Shown here one piece after another: positions 34,999-43,910 of a stretch of 64,000 nucleotides of DNA. The stretch is from Pelomonas saccharophila_A. Lineage in GTDB: Bacteria > Pseudomonadota > Gammaproteobacteria > Burkholderiales > Burkholderiaceae_C. The first letter of the stretch is position 1. Each line of letters opens with the position of its first letter. The notes under the pieces were generated by a model. It saw nothing but the letters and a program-made list of their open reading frames with translations. It was not told the DNA's origin and did no database searches. The stretch spans positions 558,001 to 622,000 of the forward strand of contig NZ_JAVDXU010000003.1 in assembly GCF_031458095.1 (NCBI RefSeq), written 5' to 3'. The translations under genes and the position numbers were made by a program.

Positions 34999-36042
34999 CT
35001 AGGCCGCCTGGCGCCTGCCCTTGCGCGCGCTCGGCATCGCGGCAACCGCCGCCGGCGCCACCATCGAGCTTTCACGCACCACCAGCTCCACCGGCAGCGC
35101 GGCGTCATTGGGCGCGATATCGCCTTCGATGAGGGCGCGGGCAGCAACGTTGCCCAGCGCCTCCTTGTCCATCTTCACGGTGGACAGCGGCGGCTTGTTG
35201 CGCGCGGCCTCCTCGATGTCGTCGTAGCCGATGAAGCGGATGTCCTCGGGCACGCGCAGGCCCTGCTCCAGGCAGACCTCGATGGCGAACATGGCCGTCG
35301 AGTCGTTGTAGGCGAAGACGGCGTCCGGCGGCTCGGGCAGGGCCAGCAGGCGGGCCATCGCATCGCGGCCGGCGTCGCGGTATTCCAGTGCCGGGTCCAG
35401 CGTGACCTCGTAGTCCGGGTCGAACAGGCGCCCGGCCTCGAACAGCGCGCGGCGGAAGCCCTTGGCGCGCAGCGAGGTCGAGTAATGCGCCAGCGGGCCG
35501 AAGATGGCGGCGATGCGCTGGGAGTTGCCTTCGAGCAGGTGGCGCGTTGCCAGCCAAGCGCCGAGCTGGTTGTCGTCGTTGACGCAGCGCACGCCCGGGT
35601 AGAAGTGATCCACCAGCACCAGCGGCAGCTCGCAGCGGCGGATGGCCTCCATGGCCTCGGGGTCGAAATAGCCGGCCCCCAGCAGCGCATCAGCCTCGTG
35701 GCGGCGCACCTGGCCGGCCACGTCGTCGCCGGCCAGCACCGACATGATGCTCAGCGGCACGCCGGCCTCGCGGCAGGCCGTCTCGGCGCCGTGCAGCACA
35801 TAGGAATAAAAGGGGTTGTTGGCCAGCGAGCCGATGCTGCGGCTGTAAAGGAAGAGCATGCGGCGCGGCTTGCCGGTGCGCAGCTTGCCGACGTCATAGC
35901 CCATCTGCTGGGCCACGCCCAGCACCTGGGCGCGGGTCTGCTCCGACAACCCGGGCTGGCCCTTCAACGCCCGCGACACCGTCCCGATGGACACGCCCGC
36001 GGCCTCGGCCAATTCGCGAATCGTCACTCCCTTGTCGGCCAT
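34999..36042 (-). CDS. LacI-family transcription regulator
   Basis: A 347-residue repressor. HTH at residues 4-25 (GVTIRELAEAAGVSIGTVSRAL), hinge after KGQPGLSEQTRAQVL, and a periplasmic-binding-protein-like sugar domain (SIGSLANNPFYSYVLHGAE, AVFAYNDSTAMFAIEVCLEQGLRVPEDI). ATG 36042 was chosen because the HTH then begins at the N-terminus and GGGAG precedes it; a GTG at 36096 would add an unlikely 18-residue tail. It lies between the divergent symporter and fructokinase genes, and the 13-bp palindrome occurs before both and before the sugar ABC operon, so it is the best candidate regulator of all three. Confidence 0.92.
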   Translation of the reverse strand: MADKGVTIRELAEAAGVSIGTVSRALKGQPGLSEQTRAQVLGVAQQMGYDVGKLRTGKPRRMLFLYSRSIGSLANNPFYSYVLHGAETACREAGVPLSIMSVLAGDDVAGQVRRHEADALLGAGYFDPEAMEAIRRCELPLVLVDHFYPGVRCVNDDNQLGAWLATRHLLEGNSQRIAAIFGPLAHYSTSLRAKGFRRALFEAGRLFDPDYEVTLDPALEYRDAGRDAMARLLALPEPPDAVFAYNDSTAMFAIEVCLEQGLRVPEDIRFIGYDDIEEAARNKPPLSTVKMDKEALGNVAARALIEGDIAPNDAALPVELVVRESSMVAPAAVAAMPSARKGRRQAA

Positions 36043-36165
36043 ACGCCTGAGCTCCCGCTGTTGTTTAGCACCCCGTGCCGACGGCGATTGTGTCACCGCC
36101 CTCCCGCACTCCCCACTGGGCGCTGCGCCCGGCTGCGACCCCGGGGCAAAACCTAGGTTGGAGAT

Positions 36166-36178
36166 TGTTCACTAAACA
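36166..36178 (+). promoter_or_regulatory. LacI-regulon operator, site 2 (fructokinase promoter)
   Basis: TGTTCACTAAACA, one base from the shared palindrome TGTTTASTAAACA. It overlaps the proposed -35 of the fructokinase gene (36168-36173), so binding would block RNA polymerase. Confidence 0.75.
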
Positions 36179-36196
36179 TTTCTTGTTGCATAGAAT
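36168..36196 (+). promoter_or_regulatory. Sigma-70-like promoter of the fructokinase operon
   Basis: -35 TTCACT (36168-36173), 17-bp spacer, -10 TAGAAT (36191-36196). Transcription would start about 36203, immediately before the ATG at 36204; no Shine-Dalgarno is visible, so the mRNA is probably leaderless. Confidence 0.6.
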
Positions 36197-36203
36197 ATTT
36201 CGC

Positions 36204-37127
36204 ATGCCCACCTCCCCCGTCGCCGTTCTGGGCGAAGCCCTTGTCGATGAATTCCATGATGGCCCGGTCGCGGGTGGGGCGCCCTTCAACGTCGCCCGCT
36301 CGCTGGCGGCGCTCGGCGCCCCGGCCCTGTTCATCAGCCGCATAGGTGCTGACGACGACAACGGCCGCTTGGTGCTCGACAGCGCGCGCCGCTACGGCCT
36401 GGACAGCACGGGCGTACAGCGCGACCTGCGGCGCGCCACCGGCCGCGTCAGCGTGCACGAGGGTGCAGGTGGACATCACTTCGAGATCCATGGCGACGCC
36501 GCCTGGGACCATATCGACGCCGAGGCGGCCCGTCCGCATCTGGCCTTGGCCAGGCCGGCGTGGATGTACTTCGGCAGCCTCGCCCAACGCCAGCCGGCTT
36601 CACGCGCGGCGCTGCGCGTCATGCTCAAGCCCTTCCGCGGCACGTGCTTTCTCGACCTGAACCTGCGTGCCGGCAGCGAGACCCGGCTGCTGGCCGCCGA
36701 GTCGCTGATGCTGGCCGATTGGGTCAAGGTCAACGACGAGGAACTGGGCCAGCTGGCCGGCTGGTTCGACGCCACCGCGCCCGACGACGCGGGCCGCGCG
36801 GCCGCTGTGATGGCGCGCTTTGCCTTGCAACGCCTGGTGCTGACCTGCGGCGCCAGCGGCTGGCGCTTCTACGCGCCGGGCGGCGTGCTGCTGGCCCAAG
36901 GCGCCGGCGTCGTCCAGCCGCGCATGGTGGACACCGTCGGCGCCGGCGATGCCTTCACTGCCCTGCTGCTCGCCGGTCAGGCCCTGAAGCGCGACCTGCC
37001 CGCCACGCTGGCCCTGGCCAATCGCTACGCCTCCTTCATCTGCGGTGTGCGCGGCCCGCTGCCCGCCGACCCCATCGCCCTGCAACCCTGGCGCACCGCC
37101 CTGCATGCGCTGCCGACTTCCGCCTGA
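36204..37127 (+). CDS. PfkB-family sugar kinase, probable fructokinase
   Basis: A 307-residue ribokinase-fold kinase. The N-terminal motif is AGGAPFNVARSLAALGA and the C-terminal signature is DTVGAGDAFTALLLAG with the catalytic Asp in GAGD at about residue 256. VLGEALVDEF and GAPFNVA are usual in fructokinases that make fructose-6-phosphate. With the mannose isomerase encoded at 54953-56170 it would carry mannose, via fructose, into glycolysis. It leads a unit with beta-glucosidase and two halogenase-like genes. The substrate could also be another hexose. Confidence 0.85.
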   Translation: MPTSPVAVLGEALVDEFHDGPVAGGAPFNVARSLAALGAPALFISRIGADDDNGRLVLDSARRYGLDSTGVQRDLRRATGRVSVHEGAGGHHFEIHGDAAWDHIDAEAARPHLALARPAWMYFGSLAQRQPASRAALRVMLKPFRGTCFLDLNLRAGSETRLLAAESLMLADWVKVNDEELGQLAGWFDATAPDDAGRAAAVMARFALQRLVLTCGASGWRFYAPGGVLLAQGAGVVQPRMVDTVGAGDAFTALLLAGQALKRDLPATLALANRYASFICGVRGPLPADPIALQPWRTALHALPTSA

Positions 37128-37136
37128 TTGCCCCAC

Positions 37137-38528
37137 ATGGACCTGACCCCGCCCCCGACTTCCCTGGCCGACCTCGTTGCACCGCCCGCCGGCTCGGCCA
37201 TGCGCCGCCGCGACTTCATCTTCGGCGCCGGCACTTCGTCCTATCAGATCGAGGGCGCCGCCCACGAGGATGGCCGTCTCGAATCGATCTGGGACCGCTT
37301 CTGCGCCACGCCCGGCAAGGTGCTGCGCGGCGAGAACGGCGCCGTGGCCTGCGACCACTATCACCGGCTGAACCAGGACCTGGACGTCCTGAAGCGCCTG
37401 GGGCTGGACGCCTACCGCTTCTCCATCGCCTGGCCGCGCGTGATGGACGCGGCCGGCCGGCCCAACCCCAAGGGCATTGACTTCTACAAGCGCCTGCTCG
37501 ACGGCCTGGGCCAGCGCGGCATCCGCGCCTTCGTCACGCTGTACCACTGGGACCTGCCGCAGCACCTCGAGGACAAGGGCGGCTGGCTCAACCGCGAGAC
37601 GGCGTATCGCTTCGCCGACTATGCCGACCTGATGAGCCGCGAACTGGCCGGCCATGGCGACGTGGCCGCCTGGACGACCCACAACGAGCCCTGGTGCTCG
37701 GCGTACCTCGGCTACGGTGACGGCCACCACGCCCCCGGCCTCGCCAACCCGCGCTGGGCGGCCCAGGCCATGCACCATCTGCTGCTGGGCCACGGCCTGA
37801 CCCTGCCGGCCCTGCGCGCCAACGCACCACAAGCCCTGCACGGCATCGTCGCCAACTGCGCGCCGGGCTATGCCGACAGCGACACGCCCGCGGACCGCGA
37901 CGCCGCTCATCTGTTCGAGACCTACCAGAACCGCTGGGTGCTGGACCCCCTGCTCAAGGGCGAATACCCGGCCGACCTGTGGCGCTACTGGAAGGGCTGC
38001 GAGCCCCTGGTGCTGGCCGGCGACATGGACATCATCCGCCGCCCCATCGACTACCTCGGCATCAACTACTACAGCCGCGCCGTGCTGCGCTCCAAGGGCC
38101 CCGACACCATCGACTGGGTGCGCCACCCCGACGTCGAGCGCACGACCATGGACTGGGAGGTCTACCCGCAAGGCCTGCAGGACCTCTTCGAGGCCTTCAA
38201 GCGCGACTACGCCAACCTGCCGCCCCTCTACATCACCGAAAACGGCATGTCGAGCCACGACAAGGTCAACGGCGCCGGCGCGGTCGACGATCTGCAACGC
38301 CAGGCCTACATCAAGGCTCATTTCGCGGCATGCTCGCGGGCCATGGACAAGGGCGTGGACGTGCGTGGCTATTTCATCTGGTCGCTGATGGACAACTTCG
38401 AATGGGCCTTCGGCTACGAGCGGCGCTTCGGCCTCGTGCATGTGGACTTCGAGACCCAGCAACGCACCTTGAAGCGCAGCGCCCTGGCCTATGCCGACTT
38501 CTTGAGGGAGCGCGCCGCGGCGCCCTGA
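37137..38528 (+). CDS. GH1 beta-glucosidase/beta-glycosidase
   Basis: A 463-residue cytoplasmic family 1 glycosidase with no signal peptide. N-terminal FIFGAGTSSYQIEGA is the family's start signature. The acid/base is E184 in TTHNEPWC and the nucleophile is E368 in LYITENGM. GINYYSR, FSIAWPR and DNFEWAFGYERRFGLVHVD are further family blocks. It would release glucose (or mannose) from beta-1,4-linked disaccharides after import. ATG 37137 is used; ATG 37200 (MRRRDFIFG) is a shorter alternative close to the conserved start. It follows the kinase by 9 bp. Confidence 0.94.
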   Translation: MDLTPPPTSLADLVAPPAGSAMRRRDFIFGAGTSSYQIEGAAHEDGRLESIWDRFCATPGKVLRGENGAVACDHYHRLNQDLDVLKRLGLDAYRFSIAWPRVMDAAGRPNPKGIDFYKRLLDGLGQRGIRAFVTLYHWDLPQHLEDKGGWLNRETAYRFADYADLMSRELAGHGDVAAWTTHNEPWCSAYLGYGDGHHAPGLANPRWAAQAMHHLLLGHGLTLPALRANAPQALHGIVANCAPGYADSDTPADRDAAHLFETYQNRWVLDPLLKGEYPADLWRYWKGCEPLVLAGDMDIIRRPIDYLGINYYSRAVLRSKGPDTIDWVRHPDVERTTMDWEVYPQGLQDLFEAFKRDYANLPPLYITENGMSSHDKVNGAGAVDDLQRQAYIKAHFAACSRAMDKGVDVRGYFIWSLMDNFEWAFGYERRFGLVHVDFETQQRTLKRSALAYADFLRERAAAP

Positions 38529-38532
38529 TGCG

Positions 38533-40020
38533 ATGAACGGCATCCGGCGCATCGTCATCCTCGGCGGCGGCTCCGCCGGCTGGATGTCGGCCGCAGCATT
38601 CGCGACAGGGCTGCGCGGCGTCGCCATCGAACTGGTCGAGTCCGAGGAGATCGGCATCATCGGCGTCGGCGAGGCCACCTTTCCATCGATACGCCAGTTC
38701 AACGACATCCTCGGCATCGATGAGGCCGACTTTCTCGCCGCCACGCGCGGCAGCTACAAGCTCGGCATCCAGTTCCGCGACTGGAAGCAGCGCGGCGAGC
38801 ACTACTTCCACACCTTTGGCGACTTCGGCCACCTCGACGGCCCGATGGCGCTGTGGGGTCAGCTGCGCCGGCTACAGGTCGCCCCGCAGACGCCGCTGGG
38901 CGAGTTCTGCCTGCCCACCGTCATGGCCAGCCAGGGGCGCTTCTGCCGGCCGGCGGATGGCGATCAAGGCCTGGCTTCGCGCTACACCTATGCCTATCAC
39001 TTCGACGCGACCCTCTACGCGGCCTTCCTGCGCCGCCTGGCCGAAGGCCGCGGCGCGCGGCGCACCGAGGGCCGCGTCGTCGGCGTCGAGCGCCACGAGG
39101 ACGGCCGCGTGCGTGCGCTACGCCTTGCCGACGGTCGCGAGGTCGAGGGCGATCTCTTCATCGATTGCTCGGGCCTGGCGTCGCTGCTGATCGGCCAGAC
39201 GCTGGAGCAGCGCTTCGTCGACTACAGCCACTGGCTGCCGGTGGACCGCGCCTGGGCCGTGCCCACCGAGCGCGCGCCGGGCGGCCTCGCCCCCTTCACA
39301 CGCTCGACGGCGCTGGAAGCCGGCTGGGCCTGGCGCATCCCGCTGCAGGACCGCACCGGCAACGGCCATGTGTTCAGCAGCCGCTATATCGACGAGGGCC
39401 GTGCCCGAGAACAGCTGCTGGCCCAGCTCGATGCACCACCGCTGGCCGAGCCGCGGTTGCTGCGCTTTCGTACCGGCCACCGCGAGCGCTTTTGGGTCAA
39501 GAACGTCGTCGCCATCGGCCTGGCCGCGGGCTTCCTGGAGCCGCTGGAGTCCACCGCCATCTTCATGGTGCACAACGCACTGGGCCGCCTCATCCCGCTG
39601 CTCGGCGAGGCCGATCATGCCGAAGGCGCGGTCGGTTTCAACGTGCAGCAGCTGCGCCAGTTCCAGCGCATCCGCGACTTCATCATCCTGCACTACGCCT
39701 TGAGCGAGCGCCGCGACAGCGAGTTCTGGCGCGCGCTGACCAGCATGGCCCTGCCCGAGTCGCTGGACTACAAGCTGCATGCCTGGCGCGAGACCGGCAC
39801 CCTGCATGTCTACGACAACGAGGCCTTCGACACGACCAGCTGGCTGGCCATTCATGCCGGCATGGGCCATTGGCCCAGGCGCCGCAGCCCCTGGCTGGAT
39901 GAGATGCCGGCCGAGCTCGCGGGCCGCTATCTGGCCGAGCGCCATCAGGCCATCGCGGCGCTGGCGACGCACATGCCCGAACACGACAGCTATCTGCGCA
40001 GCCGCATGCAAGCTCTCTAG
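38533..40020 (+). CDS. Flavin-dependent tryptophan halogenase-like protein 2
   Basis: A 495-residue FAD protein of the tryptophan halogenase family. GGGSAGWM gives the FAD site; the family lysine is K76 in GSYKLGIQF; GWAWRIPLQ is the WxWxIP block and GFLEPLESTAIF has the conserved Glu. It begins 4 bp after the beta-glucosidase and is followed 30 bp later by a homologous gene; the pair probably arose by duplication. Related genes without a nearby flavin reductase occur beside TonB receptors in Caulobacter, Xanthomonas and Brevundimonas (BrvH-type), where indole halogenation has been seen in vitro; the natural substrate is unknown. Confidence 0.88.
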   Translation: MNGIRRIVILGGGSAGWMSAAAFATGLRGVAIELVESEEIGIIGVGEATFPSIRQFNDILGIDEADFLAATRGSYKLGIQFRDWKQRGEHYFHTFGDFGHLDGPMALWGQLRRLQVAPQTPLGEFCLPTVMASQGRFCRPADGDQGLASRYTYAYHFDATLYAAFLRRLAEGRGARRTEGRVVGVERHEDGRVRALRLADGREVEGDLFIDCSGLASLLIGQTLEQRFVDYSHWLPVDRAWAVPTERAPGGLAPFTRSTALEAGWAWRIPLQDRTGNGHVFSSRYIDEGRAREQLLAQLDAPPLAEPRLLRFRTGHRERFWVKNVVAIGLAAGFLEPLESTAIFMVHNALGRLIPLLGEADHAEGAVGFNVQQLRQFQRIRDFIILHYALSERRDSEFWRALTSMALPESLDYKLHAWRETGTLHVYDNEAFDTTSWLAIHAGMGHWPRRRSPWLDEMPAELAGRYLAERHQAIAALATHMPEHDSYLRSRMQAL

Positions 40021-40050
40021 ACTCGCACGACACTAGAACGGGGACATCGG

Positions 40051-41586
40051 ATGGAGAACTGGGCCAAGCCGCTGCGGCGGGTGGTGATCGTCGGCGGCGG
40101 TGCCGCGGGCTGGATGTCGGCGGGGGCGCTGAGCGCGGTACTCAAGCCGCCCTACGAGATCCGCCTCGTCGAGTCCGACGAGATCGGCATCATCGGCGTC
40201 GGCGAGGCCACCATCCCGCCCATCCGCATGTTCAACGGCCTGGCCAAGATCGACGAGGCCGAATTCCTGAAGGCGACGCAGGGCACCTTCAAGCTCGGCA
40301 TCGAGTTCGTCAACTGGGGCCGGCAAGGCGAGCGCTACTTCCACGGCTTCGGCGGCGTCGGCCGCGAGGCGCTGTGGCCGGTGGACTTCTCGCAGTACTG
40401 GCTGCGGCTGCGCGCCCTGGGCCGCGCTCTGCCGCTGGACGCCTACGTCATCTCCAACATGGCGGCCAAGGCCAACCGCTTCATGCTGCCGCGGCCCGAC
40501 ATGAAGGGTTCGCCGCTCGAGGCCCTGGGCTATGCCTATCACTTCGACGCCGGGCTCTACGCCAGGCATCTGCGCAAGCTCAGCGAGGCACGCGGTGTGC
40601 GCCGCACCGAGGGCAAGGTCGTGCGCGTCCTGCTCAACGAGGAGGCCGGCCCCACCGAAGGCCATGTGCGTGCCGTGCAGATGGAAAGCGGCGAACTGGT
40701 GGAGGGCGACCTCTTCCTCGACTGCTCGGGCTTCTACGGCCTGCTGATCGACAAGGCACTGCACACCGGCTACGAGGACTGGAGCCACTGGCTGCCCTGC
40801 GACCGCGCCGTGGCCGTGCCCAGCGAGAGCACGGCCCCGCTGCTGCCCTACACGCGCTCGACCGCCCACCGCGCCGGCTGGCAATGGCGAATCCCGCTGC
40901 AGCACCGCGTCGGCAACGGCCATGTCTATTCGAGTGCTCACGTCAGCGATGACGAAGCGGCCGGCACCCTGCTGAAGCACCTCGACGGCAAGCCGCTCGC
41001 CGACCCGCGCATCATCAAGTTCCGCACTGGCATGCGCGAGCAAGCGTGGCGGCGCAATGTCGTCGCCATCGGCATGTCGGCCGGCTTTGTCGAGCCGCTC
41101 GAGTCGACCGCCCTGCACCTGATCCAGATGGGTGTGGCCAAGCTCATCGAGGCTTTCCCGCATGCCGGCTTCGATGCGGTGGAGATCGCCGAATACAACC
41201 GTCAGAGCCGCGAGCGCTACGAGTATGTGCGCGACTTCATCGTGCTGCACTACCACCTGAACCAGCGCGACGACAGCGAGTTCTGGCAGGCCTGCGCGGC
41301 CATGGCCATTCCGGAAAAACTGCGCTGGCGCATGGACCTGTATGCCTCCAGCGGGCGGCTGGCCGACGTGAACGGCGACCTGTTCCGCGAGCCGAGCTGG
41401 CTGGAAGTGATGGAAGGGCAGAACCTGCGCCCCAGGGGCTGGCTGGCCCTGGCAGAGCTGCAGGGCGTGGAGGAGACGGCGGCCTACTTCAAGGGCGTGT
41501 CCGAAACCATCGCAGCGTGCGTCGCCGTGTTGCCCGAGCATGCGGAGTTCGTGCGGCGCTACTGCAGCAGCCCGGGTAGCCGCTGA
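40051..41586 (+). CDS. Flavin-dependent tryptophan halogenase-like protein 3
   Basis: A 511-residue FAD protein and homologue of the preceding gene. The FAD motif is GGGAAGWM, the family lysine is K81 in GTFKLGIEF, the WxWxIP block is GWQWRIPLQ and the Glu block is GFVEPLESTAL. It retains every hallmark of active halogenases. It is divergent enough from protein 2 to suggest different substrates. It closes the fructokinase-glucosidase-halogenase unit; a secreted protease gene follows after 179 bp with its own ribosome site. Partner flavin reductase absent in the window. Confidence 0.88.
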   Translation: MENWAKPLRRVVIVGGGAAGWMSAGALSAVLKPPYEIRLVESDEIGIIGVGEATIPPIRMFNGLAKIDEAEFLKATQGTFKLGIEFVNWGRQGERYFHGFGGVGREALWPVDFSQYWLRLRALGRALPLDAYVISNMAAKANRFMLPRPDMKGSPLEALGYAYHFDAGLYARHLRKLSEARGVRRTEGKVVRVLLNEEAGPTEGHVRAVQMESGELVEGDLFLDCSGFYGLLIDKALHTGYEDWSHWLPCDRAVAVPSESTAPLLPYTRSTAHRAGWQWRIPLQHRVGNGHVYSSAHVSDDEAAGTLLKHLDGKPLADPRIIKFRTGMREQAWRRNVVAIGMSAGFVEPLESTALHLIQMGVAKLIEAFPHAGFDAVEIAEYNRQSRERYEYVRDFIVLHYHLNQRDDSEFWQACAAMAIPEKLRWRMDLYASSGRLADVNGDLFREPSWLEVMEGQNLRPRGWLALAELQGVEETAAYFKGVSETIAACVAVLPEHAEFVRRYCSSPGSR

Positions 41587-41765
41587 GCCGGAGTGGCTTG
41601 CACCCGCCCTCCTGCCGGCACCCCGCTGAAGAGCCCCTGCAACCGTGGGGGGGTGTGGCGCCCAGCCGCCTGGAGTACCGGGATACGCCATTGACAGCGT
41701 CCAGGCCCGATGAGCCCAATAGATGCTCGCCCGACCCGGGCACTCAACCGCTGAGGAGTGAACCC

Positions 41766-42713
41766 ATGAAGTCCCAACTATTCGCAGCGCTCGCCGCCTC
41801 CGCGCTGACGCTGGCAAGCATGGCCGCCGTCGCCGAACCGCCCCAGGATTCGCCCTTCGTCATCGAGGGACGGTCGTTCACCAGCAAGAAGGCCTTCATC
41901 GACGCCGGCCTGCGCTGCGGCGCACGCGAAGTTGACGAAGACGAGGCCGCCGACATCGACGACGTCGTGAAGCGCCATGTGGCCGCCAAGCGCGCCTCGG
42001 CAAGGCTTGGCGATCTCGTCTCCGCCGCCGCGCAGGCTGCGACGATCCCTGTCTACTGGCATGTGATCAACAACGGCACGGGCATTGCCAACGGCAATAT
42101 CCCCGACAGCCAGATCACGAGCCAGATCAATGTGCTCAATGCCGCGTATGGGTCTTACGGCTTCAGTTTCGTCCTCATGGGCACGGACAGAACGACCAAC
42201 AGCAGCTGGTACGCCGCCGGGCCGGGCACGACGGCCGAGTCGCAGATGAAGACCGCGCTGCGCCAAGGCTCGGCAAGCGATCTCAACATCTACAGCAACA
42301 ACATGGGAAATGGCCTGCTCGGCTGGGCCACCTTCCCGTCCGACTACGCCAGGAATCCGAAGTCGGACGGCGTCGTGATCCTCTACTCGTCGCTCCCCGG
42401 CGGTACCGCGGCGCCCTACAACCTTGGTGACACGGCCACTCATGAAGTCGGTCACTGGGTGGGGCTGTATCACACCTTCCAGGGCGGCTGCGCCAACAAC
42501 GCCAACAAGGGCGACGGTGTCGCGGACACGCCGGCAGAGAAATCTCCGGCCTACGGCTGCCCGACCGGACGCGACTCCTGCACCAGGATCGCCGGCCTGG
42601 ACCCGATCACCAACTTCATGGACTACAGCGACGACGCCTGCATGACGAGCTTCACACCCGGACAGGGCACGCGCATGCAGGCGATGTGGTCCACCTATCG
42701 CGCGGGCAAGTAA
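41766..42713 (+). CDS. Secreted M43-type zinc metalloprotease
   Basis: A 315-residue exported protease of the pappalysin (M43) metzincin group. Signal peptide MKSQLFAALAASALTLASMAAVA; a propeptide of about 65 residues; then TIPVYWHVINNGTG, and the zinc motif HEVGHWVGLYHTF, with the downstream Met-turn NFMDYSDDACMTSFTPGQ. Paired Cys residues around GGCANNANKGDG and CPTGRDSC fit the family. It would act outside the cell or in the periplasm. GAGGAG is eight bases before the ATG. Its location between sugar genes and the large TonB receptor may be incidental. Confidence 0.92.
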   Translation: MKSQLFAALAASALTLASMAAVAEPPQDSPFVIEGRSFTSKKAFIDAGLRCGAREVDEDEAADIDDVVKRHVAAKRASARLGDLVSAAAQAATIPVYWHVINNGTGIANGNIPDSQITSQINVLNAAYGSYGFSFVLMGTDRTTNSSWYAAGPGTTAESQMKTALRQGSASDLNIYSNNMGNGLLGWATFPSDYARNPKSDGVVILYSSLPGGTAAPYNLGDTATHEVGHWVGLYHTFQGGCANNANKGDGVADTPAEKSPAYGCPTGRDSCTRIAGLDPITNFMDYSDDACMTSFTPGQGTRMQAMWSTYRAGK

Positions 42714-42733
42714 GAACGGCCTGACCGTCCACG

Positions 42734-43249
42734 TCACTGCCGCGGCTGCGGCGGCTGCCAGTCGATGAGCGGCTGGCTGCCGTCGCTGCAGACCCATGCC
42801 GCGGCACGCATGCCGGGCCGCAGCTTGCCGGGCGCGGACTCGATGCGCGCCCAGTCGGCCGGCGTGAACGGCGCGCGCTCGATGAGGAAGCGCGGGCTCG
42901 GATCATTGCTGCCGGGGTGGCGGAGTTGCACCGACTCGACGGTCGCCCAGTCGGTGCGGATGCGCAGCGTCGTGACGCCGACCTCGCGCCGGTAGGAGAT
43001 GACGACACCACTGAAGAGGGTGAGCTTGTCGCGCGGGCAGCTGGCGTCTTTGGGCGGCGCCACCCTGCGGCCCGTCTCGGCATCGGCCTGCGCGGCCATG
43101 CGTTCTGAATGAGATTTGCCGCGCTGGCGATCGGCTGCGACGACGCGTTCGACCGCCTCGGCATCCAGCGTCATGCCCGACGCGGCATTGCCCAGTGCGC
43201 CCAACAGGGGCAAGCCGACCTGGGCAAGCACTTTTGTGAAGGCATTCAT
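42734..43249 (-). CDS. Hypothetical protein
   Basis: A 171-residue protein that I do not recognise. The N-terminus (MNAFTKVLAQVGLPLLGALGNAASG) is hydrophobic and may be a signal or anchor. The middle is charged (RGKSHSERMAAQADAETGRR), and the C-terminal half contains a beta-rich segment with two Cys (ASCPRDKLTLFSG, AAWVCSDGSQPL). It is convergent with the metalloprotease and its codon use resembles that of neighbours, supporting a real gene. No ribosome site is obvious. Confidence 0.55.
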   Translation of the reverse strand: MNAFTKVLAQVGLPLLGALGNAASGMTLDAEAVERVVAADRQRGKSHSERMAAQADAETGRRVAPPKDASCPRDKLTLFSGVVISYRREVGVTTLRIRTDWATVESVQLRHPGSNDPSPRFLIERAPFTPADWARIESAPGKLRPGMRAAAWVCSDGSQPLIDWQPPQPRQ

Positions 43250-43454
43250 GGCGGTGCGTCTAAGAAACGGTCAGGTTCAGGTGAACCGACTGTCTTGCGA
43301 TGGCGTGGCATCGCGTCCTTGAAGTACCAGCAGCGTAGCAGCAGGACAGAGGTCCGCTTCCTGCCGGAAGCCGCCGACATGCTGACAGGGTGTCTTCCGA
43401 TCAGCCGTAGAAAGGCGCCGGCGTTGAATGAAGGTCTCAATCCTGGAGACGCTC

Positions 43455-43835
43455 ATGCGCAAACCGACCCTTCTTGCTTCGTGCCTCGCCGCAAGCTTCG
43501 CGTTCGGCGCGGCGACCCTGCCTTCGACCACCCTGGCGCAGACGGCGGTGTGGATTCGGACGGCACCGCCGCCGCCGCGGCACGAGGTGGTTCCGGCGCC
43601 ACGCCGCGGCTACGTCTGGGTGTCCGGCTACTGGGGCTGGAACGGCCATCGCCACGTCTGGCATCGAGGCGGATGGGTGAAGGAACGCCACGGCTATTCC
43701 TACAACCAGCCCACCTGGGTCGAGCGCGATGGCCGCTGGGAGTTCAGGCGCGGTGCCTGGGCGCGCGGCGACGCCGACCATGACGGCGTGCCGAACGGGG
43801 CCGACCGGCGCCCGAACAATCCCAATCGCTACTGA
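43455..43835 (+). CDS. Exported YXWGXW-repeat protein with Asp-rich tail
   Basis: A 126-residue exported protein. Signal peptide runs MRKPTLLASCLAASFAFGAA to about TLAQ. The mature part has the aromatic repeats GYVWVSGYWGWNG, HVWHRGGWV and YNQPTWVERDGRWEFRRGAW of the YXWGXW family. The C-terminus DADHDGVPNGADRRPNNP looks like a single calcium-binding thrombospondin type 3-like repeat. ATG 43455 has GGAG eight bases upstream; an in-frame ATG at 43428 lacks one. Function is unknown; the family is thought to be surface or periplasmic. Confidence 0.8.
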   Translation: MRKPTLLASCLAASFAFGAATLPSTTLAQTAVWIRTAPPPPRHEVVPAPRRGYVWVSGYWGWNGHRHVWHRGGWVKERHGYSYNQPTWVERDGRWEFRRGAWARGDADHDGVPNGADRRPNNPNRY

Positions 43836-43845
43836 GCCGTAAAGC

Positions 43846-43877
43846 AGCAAAGGGCACCGCCAGCGGTGCCCTTTGCT
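43846..43877. terminator. Bidirectional terminator, 15-bp perfect stem
   Basis: AGCAAAGGGCACCGC (43846-43860), loop CA, and its exact reverse complement (43863-43877). It lies between the convergent YXWGXW gene and the TonB receptor gene and can end both. The T tracts are short. Confidence 0.85.
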
Positions 43878-43910
43878 TGGTTTCAAGCCGGGTCACCCCG
43901 GCCCTTGTCC

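Noticed and set aside
41587..41765. Possible promoter or small gene between halogenase 3 and the metalloprotease
   Set aside because: No convincing -35/-10 pair or small frame with ribosome site; only the Shine-Dalgarno of the protease gene is supported.
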